Shown here piece after piece: positions 48,175-55,524 of a stretch of 55,524 nt of DNA. The notes under the pieces were generated by a model that ran no database searches, was not told the DNA's origin, and was given only the letters and a program-made list of their open reading frames with translations. Within the stretch, counting starts at the first letter, position 1. Each line of letters starts with the position of its first letter. The DNA comes from Hyphomicrobiales bacterium. Its GTDB lineage: Bacteria > Pseudomonadota > Alphaproteobacteria > Rhizobiales > Hyphomicrobiaceae. The position numbers and the translations under genes were made by a program. The stretch is taken from NCBI GenBank assembly GCA_025353015.1, contig JANXRM010000477.1:1-55524 (forward strand), read 5' to 3'.

Positions 48175-49287
48175 ATGTCCCAAACTGTGAACGGCCCCCG
48201 CCCGCAACCCGGCATTCTCGATATCCAGGCCTATGTGCCCGGCGATAGCACCGTGCCCGGCGGCATGAAGCCCATCAAACTCTCGTCGAATGAGACGCCG
48301 CTCGGCGCCAGCCCGAAAGCGATGGCGGCCTACCGGGCCGAGGCCGATCATATCGAGCGTTACCCGGATGGATCGGCGACGGCGTTGCGCAACGCGATCG
48401 GCGCTGCCTATGGGCTCAATCCCGCGCGCATCGTCTGCGGCTGCGGCTCGGACGAGTTGCTCAACCTCTTGGCACACGCTTATCTGGGCCAGGGCGACGA
48501 GGTGGTTTTTTCCGAGCACGGTTTTCTGGTCTACAAGATCGTGACGCTTGGCAACGGCGCCAAGCCCGTGATCACCAAAGCAAAAAATCTAGCAGCCGAT
48601 ATCGATGCGATGATTGCGGCGCTGACGCCGCGCACGAAGATCGTGTTTCTCGATAATCCGAATAATCCCACAGGCACATACCGGCCGTTCGCCGACGTTC
48701 GCCGGCTGCACGCGGCACTGCGCCCGGACACGCTGCTTGTGCTTGATTCAGCCTACGCCGAATATGTCCGCCGCAACGATTACGAGGCCGGCATCGAACT
48801 GGTGGCCACGTCGGAAAATTGCGTGATGACGCGCACCTTCTCGAAAATTTATGGGCTCGCGGGCTTGCGCCTCGGCTGGGCCTATTGTCCGCAGGCCATC
48901 GCCGACGTGCTCAACCGGATCCGCGGGCCGTTCAACGTAACGTCGGCTGCGATCGCGGCCGGCGTGGCGGCGGTTGCCGACAAGGCGCACGTCGAGACGT
49001 CGATCGCGCACAACGACCAATGGTTGCCTTGGGTGACTGCGGAGATCGAGAAACTCGGCCTGAAGGTGACGCCAAGTGTCGGCAACTTCGTGCTCATTCA
49101 TTTTCCAGCCGACCAAGCGCGGGGCGTCGAGGCTGCCGATGTGTTCCTCAAGTCGCGCGCCATCATCGTGCGGCGTGTGGCCGGCTATGGCTTGCCGAAT
49201 TGCCTGCGCATGACCATCGGCACGGCCGACGATAACCGGGCCGTCGTCGCGGCACTCGCCGATTTTCTCAAGGCGGGCCGCGCATGA
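48175..49287 (+). CDS. hisC: histidinol-phosphate aminotransferase
   Basis: [52 protein letters not shown]. Confidence 0.93.
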   Translation: MSQTVNGPRPQPGILDIQAYVPGDSTVPGGMKPIKLSSNETPLGASPKAMAAYRAEADHIERYPDGSATALRNAIGAAYGLNPARIVCGCGSDELLNLLAHAYLGQGDEVVFSEHGFLVYKIVTLGNGAKPVITKAKNLAADIDAMIAALTPRTKIVFLDNPNNPTGTYRPFADVRRLHAALRPDTLLVLDSAYAEYVRRNDYEAGIELVATSENCVMTRTFSKIYGLAGLRLGWAYCPQAIADVLNRIRGPFNVTSAAIAAGVAAVADKAHVETSIAHNDQWLPWVTAEIEKLGLKVTPSVGNFVLIHFPADQARGVEAADVFLKSRAIIVRRVAGYGLPNCLRMTIGTADDNRAVVAALADFLKAGRA

Positions 49288-50264
49288 GCAAAAGCCGCTC
49301 AAAGATCGGCCAGAAGAAAACAGTCGCACCAGTAGGGCCGATGTTCAAGCGGATCGCGCTGATCGGTATCGGGCTGATCGGGTCGTCGATCAGTCACGCT
49401 GCACGGCGGGCGGGGCTGGCGGGCGAGATCGTCGGCGCCGCGAAAACGGAGGCGACGCGGGCGACGGCAATCAAGCTCGGCCTGATCGCCAAAGGCTATG
49501 CGGATGCCCGCGAGGCTGTGCGCGGCGCTGATCTCGTCATTCTCTGCGTGCCCGTTGGCGCTTGCGGAAAGATTGCCGCCGAAATCGGACCGCATCTGGA
49601 ACCAGGCACCATTCTCACTGACGTCGGATCGGTGAAGGGCGCCATCGTCCGCGATGTCGGCCCGCATGTGCCCGCAGGCGTGCATTTCATTCCGGGACAT
49701 CCGATCGCCGGAACGGAGCATTCGGGGCCGGAGGCTGGCTTTGCAGAGCTCTACGACAATCGCTGGTGCATTCTGACGCCATTGCCGGGTGCAGATGCGG
49801 TTCACGTGACGCGGCTGCGCACGTTCTGGGAAAAGCTCGGCTCCAACGTCGAGATCATGGACGCCGATCACCACGACCTCGTGCTCGGTATCACCAGCCA
49901 CGTGCCGCATTTGATTGCGTTCAACATCGTCAATACGGCTGCCCATCTCGAACGGGTGACCGACAGTGAGGTGATCAAGTTTTCGGCCGGCGGTTTCCGT
50001 GATTTCACGCGGATCGCGGCCTCTGATCCCACTATGTGGCGCGACGTGTTCCTGAACAACCGAGAGGCGGTTTTGGAAATGCTCGGACGGTTTACGGAGG
50101 ATCTCATCCATTTGCAGCGGGCCATCCGCTACGGCGATGGCGACACGCTGTTCGATCTTTTCACCGAGGCCAGATCCATCCGCCGCGGCATCATCAAGGC
50201 GGGTCAGGATACGGCGGCGCCGGATTTCGGGCGCCCGCATGGCGCGCAGACGGAGAAGAAGTGA
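49284..50264 (+). CDS. prephenate/arogenate dehydrogenase
   Basis: [62 protein letters not shown] overlap with hisC. Confidence 0.93.
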   Translation: MSKSRSKIGQKKTVAPVGPMFKRIALIGIGLIGSSISHAARRAGLAGEIVGAAKTEATRATAIKLGLIAKGYADAREAVRGADLVILCVPVGACGKIAAEIGPHLEPGTILTDVGSVKGAIVRDVGPHVPAGVHFIPGHPIAGTEHSGPEAGFAELYDNRWCILTPLPGADAVHVTRLRTFWEKLGSNVEIMDADHHDLVLGITSHVPHLIAFNIVNTAAHLERVTDSEVIKFSAGGFRDFTRIAASDPTMWRDVFLNNREAVLEMLGRFTEDLIHLQRAIRYGDGDTLFDLFTEARSIRRGIIKAGQDTAAPDFGRPHGAQTEKK

Positions 50265-50267
50265 TCT

Positions 50268-50344
50268 AGGGATCAGGGATCAGGGATCAGGGATCAGGGA
50301 TCAGGGATCAGGGGCCGGGGATTAGGGGCCGGGGATCAGGGACA
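50268..50344. repeat. heptanucleotide tandem array (11 units, six perfect AGGGATC)
   Basis: AGGGATCx6 AGGGGCC GGGGATT AGGGGCC GGGGATC AGGGACA, starting 3 nt after the tyrA stop. Confidence 0.95.
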
Positions 50345-50436
50345 AAAAGGGAAAAAAAGACAAAATGGCAGATGGTTTGCGGGACTTCCGGAATCGAGAA
50401 TGCACTTTCATCGTCCTTTACTCGTCCCCAATTCTT

Positions 50437-50478
50437 TAGTTGTCCCTTGTCCCTCACTGATCCCTGGTTCCTGATCCT
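50437..50478. repeat. opposite arm of the heptad-repeat element, ending at the chaC start
   Basis: TTAGTTGTCCCTTGTCCCTCACTGATCCCTGGTTCCTGATCC; 50457-50477 is the reverse complement of 35546-35566 with one mismatch. Confidence 0.8.
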
Positions 50479-51198
50479 TTGCACCCAGCATCCGACATTT
50501 GGATCTTCGGCTACGGCTCGCTTATGTGGCGGCCCGACTTCCCGTTCGTGGAGCGGGCGCGGGCAACCGTCGATGGCTACCATCGGTCGTTCTGCATCCG
50601 CTCGACGCATCATCGGGGCACGAACGCACGGCCCGGACTGGTGCTGGGCCTCGATCGCGGGCGGACCTGCACCGGTATCGCCTACCGGATCGCGGCCGAG
50701 CATGCAGCGTCCGTGATCGGCTATCTTCGAGAACGAGAGCTGATCTATGGAGTCTATCGCGAGACGTCGGTGATCGTGCGGCTCGATAATCAAGGTCAGG
50801 GAGATGCGGCCGGCGCCGGCTCGGGAACCGGTGGTCACGCTCACGTCCGGGCGCTGGCCTACGTGGTCGAGCGCAGCCATCCGAGCTATGCCGGCCGCCT
50901 GCCATTGGACAAGCAAGCTCGCATCATCCGCGCGGCCCGTGGTTCTGCGGGCGATAATCTCGACTACCTGTTCAATACGGTGTTTCTGCTCGCCGAACTC
51001 GGTATCCGAGAACCCGATCTGGTGCGGCTGCTGGGGATCGCTGGTCCGATCGCGGCACGCGGGGCCAAGCAAGTGCTGCAGCGGCCGGGTGTTGCCGCGC
51101 TGAGAGGATCATTGGCGCAACGGGCGTCTGCGCTGCCGCCACTTCCAGCAACGGATTTGCGTCGGTTCGGTTATCGATTGCGCGGTTCGGCAGACTAA
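50479..51198 (+). CDS. ChaC-like glutathione-specific gamma-glutamylcyclotransferase
   Basis: DIWIFGYGSLMWRPDFPFVERARATVDGYHRSFCIRSTHHRGT; RELIYGVYRETSVIVRL; TTG start. Confidence 0.9.
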   Translation: MHPASDIWIFGYGSLMWRPDFPFVERARATVDGYHRSFCIRSTHHRGTNARPGLVLGLDRGRTCTGIAYRIAAEHAASVIGYLRERELIYGVYRETSVIVRLDNQGQGDAAGAGSGTGGHAHVRALAYVVERSHPSYAGRLPLDKQARIIRAARGSAGDNLDYLFNTVFLLAELGIREPDLVRLLGIAGPIAARGAKQVLQRPGVAALRGSLAQRASALPPLPATDLRRFGYRLRGSAD

Positions 51199-51247
51199 AG
51201 ATCTAGAGATCTCGCGCCGCAGATCTTAATAGGGAGCCGGATAAAAG

Positions 51248-51301
51248 GATGCGGCCCGCCAGCGCCGGGTGGGGAGGGACATGGGCGCTGGGGGCCGCAT
51301 C
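51248..51301. other. long GC-rich hairpin (candidate structured RNA or regulatory element)
   Basis: GATGCGGCCC-GC-CAGCGCC / GGCGCTG-G-GGGCCGCATC with a 17-nt loop. Confidence 0.5.
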
Positions 51302-51732
51302 ACCGCTCAATGCCACGTTGCCACGTCGGGGGGGGAGGAGTGGCGGCACTGGCGGAAACTGGTGCTTGAAAATGGTCAAGCTGAGCGTTGGTTCGGAACC
51401 AGAAGGCTGCAATTTCGGCGATTTCGTGCGGCCGGGTCGAGGGGACCAAGTATCGGCGCATCGCTGCTGGTTTCAGGGCGCCTTCGGAAAAATATTACGC
51501 ATACTCATGAACTCCAATTTCGAGGACCTCACCTCCAAGTCAACAGAGTTGGAGGCCGATCCGTTCTCATCTAACGTTCACTGTTTATATGTCGTCATCG
51601 TTAATAATTACCCCACTCTACCGACAACTGTTAGTCTGTCAAATCACAAATGCGAATGCAGCCATAAGAAAAGCTGTGTCTGTCAATAGACAGAGAGCAC
51701 AGGAGCTGCTCGCGGCGGCACAGCGATCGAAC

Positions 51733-52584
51733 TCAGCCGGTTTCGATCGGCAGGTCCGTCCGGGCCCCCCATTCCGACCAGGACCCATCGTAGACCGCCG
51801 CGTCGGCTTGCCCGAGTTGGCCGAGCGCAAAGGCAATGACGCCGGCCGTTACACCGGAGCCGCAGCTGGCGACCACAGGCCGGGCGGGATCGACGCCGGC
51901 GGCTTTGAACACGGCGCCGAGGGCTGCTTTGTCCTTCAACGTGCCGTCGGCATTCAACAACGTCGTGAACGGCAGGCTTTTCGACGATGGGATATGGCCA
52001 GACCGGAGGCCGGCGCGGGGCTCGGGAACCGAACCGGCAAAACGGGCTGCCGCGCGGGCATCGACGACTTGTACGCGCGCATCGCCGATCAAGGCTTTCA
52101 CGGCGGCGGCATCCCTGACGCGGGCGGCGTTGAATTTCGGCGTGAACGAGCGGACGGGATGGCGTGCCGAAGGTTCGTCGGTGACCGGGCGTCCCTCGGC
52201 CTTCCATTTCTTCAAGCCACCATTGAGAACCGCGACGTTCTCGTGACCCATGGTGCGCAGCATCCACCAGACGCGGCCCGCGGAATAAAGACCTTCGCTG
52301 TCATAGACGACGATGCGCGTGTCATCGCCGATGCCCATTTTGCCGACTTGCGCGGCGAATTGCTCCGGGCGCGGCAGCATGTGCGGCAGGGAATTGGATT
52401 TGTCCGCGATCTCGTCGATGTCGAAGTAGTGGGCACCCGGAATATGCGCGGCTTCATATTCCTTGCGCGCGTTGCGACCCGACGTCGGCAGGTGCATGGA
52501 GCCGTCGAGCAGGACAAGATTTGGGCTGCCGAGAGCGGCTGCCAGTGCAGCGGTCTCGATGATCCATTGGGTCGCATTGGCCAT
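51733..52584 (-). CDS. sseA: 3-mercaptopyruvate sulfurtransferase (rhodanese family)
   Basis: LVLLDGSMHLPTSGRNARKEYEAAHIPGAHYFDIDEIADKSNSLPHMLP; VVASCGSGVTAGVIAFAL active site. Confidence 0.93.
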   Translation of the reverse strand: MANATQWIIETAALAAALGSPNLVLLDGSMHLPTSGRNARKEYEAAHIPGAHYFDIDEIADKSNSLPHMLPRPEQFAAQVGKMGIGDDTRIVVYDSEGLYSAGRVWWMLRTMGHENVAVLNGGLKKWKAEGRPVTDEPSARHPVRSFTPKFNAARVRDAAAVKALIGDARVQVVDARAAARFAGSVPEPRAGLRSGHIPSSKSLPFTTLLNADGTLKDKAALGAVFKAAGVDPARPVVASCGSGVTAGVIAFALGQLGQADAAVYDGSWSEWGARTDLPIETG

Positions 52585-52619
52585 GGGTTACTCCGGGTCG
52601 GTGGGATGGTCGTAGCAGT

Positions 52620-53339
52620 TCAGGCAAAGGCAACGCGGACACGCCGGTTGAGCTTGCCCTTCTTTTCGATCTTGGTGACGGCAACGGTGCCGATCTCGTT
52701 GGTGTTGCGCACGTGGGTTCCGCCGCAGGGCTGCATGTCGACAGCACCTTTGTCGCCAATCAGCACGAGGCGAACCTTGCCCGAGCCCATGGGTGGTTTG
52801 ACGGCCATGGTGCGCACGAGGCCTGGATTGGCCTCGAGCTCGGCGTCGGTGATCCAGCGCTCGGTGACAGCGTGACCGGCTGATATCAACGCATTCAAGG
52901 CGGCTGTGAGTGTGTCTTTGTCGATGGCCGAGGCATCCTCGATGTCGAAGTCGAGCCGGCCTTCCTCCGCGCCGATCTGGCCGCCGGTGACTGGGAACTT
53001 GACCAGGCTGCACAGCAAGTGCAGTGCGGTGTGCATCCGCATATGCTTGTGCCGCTGCTCCCAATCCAGCGCGATCGTCACGGGTTCGCCGACGACTGGC
53101 AGCGTCGCGCCCTCGGCTGCGACGTGCACGATCGTCGTTTTGTCCGCGTCATAGACCGTCGTTGCGATCAGGCATGAGCCGCCACCGAACCGAATGACGC
53201 CGCGGTCGCCGGGTTGGCCGCCGGCCGAGGCATAAAAGGGAGTCTTATCGAGCACGATGCCGCCGCGTTCGGTCAGGCCCAAGACCTTGGCCGTGGCTTC
53301 GCGAAGATAGGCATCGGCGCGGTAAAGTTGCTCGGTCAT
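52620..53339 (-). CDS. alanyl-tRNA editing protein (AlaX type)
   Basis: MTEQLYRADAYLREATAKVLGL; DKTPFYASAGGQPGDRG; MRMHTALHLLCSLV (HxxxH); QPCGGTHVRNTNEIG. Confidence 0.93.
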   Translation of the reverse strand: MTEQLYRADAYLREATAKVLGLTERGGIVLDKTPFYASAGGQPGDRGVIRFGGGSCLIATTVYDADKTTIVHVAAEGATLPVVGEPVTIALDWEQRHKHMRMHTALHLLCSLVKFPVTGGQIGAEEGRLDFDIEDASAIDKDTLTAALNALISAGHAVTERWITDAELEANPGLVRTMAVKPPMGSGKVRLVLIGDKGAVDMQPCGGTHVRNTNEIGTVAVTKIEKKGKLNRRVRVAFA

Positions 53340-53359
53340 TGTCGTCAAGCCTTGGGGCA

Positions 53360-54409
53360 TCAAGCCTTCTCTGCGTCGAGGAAAACGGCCGGTGGCGCCT
53401 TGTTCTTCGTGGCTAGCCACGGCGGGACCGGCAAGTTCTTCGAACGCAGAAATTCCGGGTTGAAGAGTTTCGACTGATAGCGCGTGCCGTAGTCGCAGAG
53501 GATCGTCACGATCGTCTTACCAGGCCCGAGATCACGCGCAAGCCGGATGGCGCCGGCCACGTTGACGCCCGACGATGAGCCGAGGCAAAGCCCCTCGTGC
53601 TGCAGCAACTGGAACACGATCTCCACGCCCTCGGCATCGGGGATGAGGTAGGAGCGGTCGATGACGGCGCCCTCCAGGTTCTTGGTGATACGGCCCTGGC
53701 CGATGCCCTCGGTGATCGAGGAGCCTTCGGATTTGAGCTCGCCCGTCGTGTAGTAAGCATGCAGTGCTGCGCCCGGCGGGTCTGCCAACGCAATCTGGAT
53801 ATCGCGGCGTCTGGCCTTCAGCCCCATGGAAACGCCAGCCAGCGTTCCGCCCGAGCCCACTGCTGAAACAAAGCCGTCGATGCGGCCTTGCGTTTCCGAC
53901 CAGATCTCCTCGGCTGTCGTGACGATATGGGCCTCGCGGTTGGCGACATTGTCGAACTGGTTGGCCCAGACCGCGCCATTAGGTTCGGTTTTCGCCAGTG
54001 CCTCTGCCAGCCGCGCCGAATATTTCACGTAGTTGTTCGGATTTTTGTACGGGACAGCCGGCACCTCCACCAGCTCGGCGCCGAGCAAGCGAAGCGTGTC
54101 CTTCTTCTCCTGGCTTTGCGTTTCCGGAATGACGATCACCGTGCGGAAGCCGAGTGCATTGCCGATGACGGCAAGGCCAATGCCGGTATTGCCCGCCGTG
54201 CCCTCCACGATCGTGCCGCCAGGTCGAAGCGTACCCAATTTGACCGCGTCCCGGATCATGTACAACGCAGCCCGGTCCTTGACCGATTGGCCGGGGTTCA
54301 TGAACTCCGCCTTGCCGAGGATCGTGCAACCGGTGATCTCGGAAGCGTGCTTCAATTTGATCAGCGGCGTGTTGCCGACGGCGGCGACAACGCCATCCTT
54401 GATGGTCAC
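53360..54409 (-). CDS. cysK: cysteine synthase A
   Basis: GNTPLIKLKHASEITGCTILGKAEFMNPGQSVKDRAALYMI; VEGTAGNTGIGLAVIG; probable GTG start at 54409 (VTIKDGVVAAVGNTP). Confidence 0.92.
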   Translation of the reverse strand: MTIKDGVVAAVGNTPLIKLKHASEITGCTILGKAEFMNPGQSVKDRAALYMIRDAVKLGTLRPGGTIVEGTAGNTGIGLAVIGNALGFRTVIVIPETQSQEKKDTLRLLGAELVEVPAVPYKNPNNYVKYSARLAEALAKTEPNGAVWANQFDNVANREAHIVTTAEEIWSETQGRIDGFVSAVGSGGTLAGVSMGLKARRRDIQIALADPPGAALHAYYTTGELKSEGSSITEGIGQGRITKNLEGAVIDRSYLIPDAEGVEIVFQLLQHEGLCLGSSSGVNVAGAIRLARDLGPGKTIVTILCDYGTRYQSKLFNPEFLRSKNLPVPPWLATKNKAPPAVFLDAEKA

Positions 54410-54675
54410 GGGAGGGACTCCTCGGGCTTCGGCACGGGTCGATTGTAGTGGGCCGGTGACATGCGATGGCCCCAACCTAGTGCGTTGGGCGCGGGAAGTG
54501 AAGCCGCAGGTGCCAGCCGGAGGAGCCGGTGGCACTTCCGCTCCGGTTATGGCGATCCGGGCCGTCCAATTTCGGCATTCATTCCGGCTGGACACCCGCG
54601 CGGCTGCGGCCTACCCATAAGCGATCCAATTTTCCAACTCTCAAATTCACACGACACAACCAGGAGCGAAACCTC

Positions 54676-55524
54676 ATGAAGCTTGTCCGTTTTGGCGCGC
54701 CCGGCGCCGAGAAGCCCGGCCTTGTTGAATCGACCGGCACTATTCGTGACCTCTCGGGTCACGTCAAAGACATCAATGGCGACGTGCTGTCGCCGGCGTC
54801 ACTCGCGCACCTGAAAACCATCGATCCCAAGAGCCTGCCGGAAGCGCCCAAAGGCGTGCGCCTCGGCTGTCCGGTCGGCAACGTGCGCAACTTCATGGCC
54901 ATTGGCCTCAACTATGCCGATCACGCGGCCGAAGCCGGCATGCCCATTCCGACCGAGCCGATCATTTTCTACAAGCTGACCAACTGCCTCTCGGGACCCA
55001 ACGACGATGTCATGATCCCGCGCGGCTCGACCAAGCTCGATTGGGAATTGGAGATCGCCTTCGTCGTCGGGAAGCGCTCCCGCTATGTCGAGTTGAAGGA
55101 CGCCGCCAGCCACATCGCCGGCTACACAATCTGCAACGACGTCTCGGAGCGGAATTTCCAGATCGAGCGCGGCGGCCAATGGATGAAGGGCAAATGCGCG
55201 GAAACGTTCGGTCCGGTCGGCCCCTGGCTCGTGACGTCGGACGAGGTCATGGACGTCAACAATCTGCCGATGCACCTTGATCTCAACGGAAAGCGCATGC
55301 AGACCGGCTCGACCAAGACAATGATCTTCAAGTGCGATTTCATTCTGCACTACGTCTCGCAGTTCATGGTGCTGGAGCCCGGCGACATCGTCACCACGGG
55401 AACGCCTCCGGGCGTCGGTCTCGGCATGAAGCCGCAGCCGATGTTCCTGAAAGCTGGCGATGTGATGACGCTCTCGATCGAAGGCCTCGGCAGCCAGAGC
55501 CAGAAGGTCGTGCCGTTCAAGCTT
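54676..55524 (+). CDS. fumarylacetoacetate hydrolase family protein, truncated by window end
   Basis: MKLVRFGAPGAEKPGLVESTGTIRDLSGHV...NFMAIGLNYADHAAEAGMPIPTEPIIFYKLTNCLSGPNDDVMIPRGSTKLDWELEIAFVVGK; open to the last base. Confidence 0.93.
   Translation, partial: MKLVRFGAPGAEKPGLVESTGTIRDLSGHVKDINGDVLSPASLAHLKTIDPKSLPEAPKGVRLGCPVGNVRNFMAIGLNYADHAAEAGMPIPTEPIIFYKLTNCLSGPNDDVMIPRGSTKLDWELEIAFVVGKRSRYVELKDAASHIAGYTICNDVSERNFQIERGGQWMKGKCAETFGPVGPWLVTSDEVMDVNNLPMHLDLNGKRMQTGSTKTMIFKCDFILHYVSQFMVLEPGDIVTTGTPPGVGLGMKPQPMFLKAGDVMTLSIEGLGSQSQKVVPFKL

Noticed and set aside
50268-50344. CRISPR-like array
   Set aside because: Units are 7 nt with no spacers; this is a simple tandem repeat.

Overview
This is a high-GC, densely coding window of about 55.5 kb, and its signature is alphaproteobacterial, probably Hyphomicrobiales. 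The evidence for that is a circularly permuted two-piece tmRNA gene next to an alpha-type SspB, a DUF1244 gene, a short ProRS followed by lolC and lolD, and a dpp-type transporter. Most genes are metabolic or housekeeping: preQ0/queuosine (queF, yhhQ, queC), thiE, a dppABCDF-like transporter, ETF-QO, a six-gene operon with two ThDP enzymes, proS-lolCD, a Kv-type channel with a cyclic-nucleotide-binding domain, a biotin carboxylase with an SDR, a cyclase and an acyl-CoA synthetase, gpmA, dapB, ppa, hisC-tyrA, and cysK-alaX-sseA. I found no prophage, CRISPR array, transposase ORF or recognisable defence system. The most interesting signals are non-coding. (1) A permuted ssrA gene, absent from the ORF track, encodes the tag ANDNYAEAALAA. 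Its spacer between the two RNA pieces is filled by an inverted heptad-repeat (AGGGATC-type) element. (2) A second element of the same family fills the whole tyrA-chaC gap, abutting the tyrA stop and the chaC start. (3) Two BIME-like GTAGGTTGGGTCAA elements are present. (4) A 144-bp MITE-like element has perfect 13-bp terminal inverted repeats. (5) At the left edge an apparent argG fragment is joined abruptly to a truncated NHL-repeat gene. (6) A low-GC, broken-coding insert lies between dppA and dppB. All calls come from reading the sequence; no database search was run.
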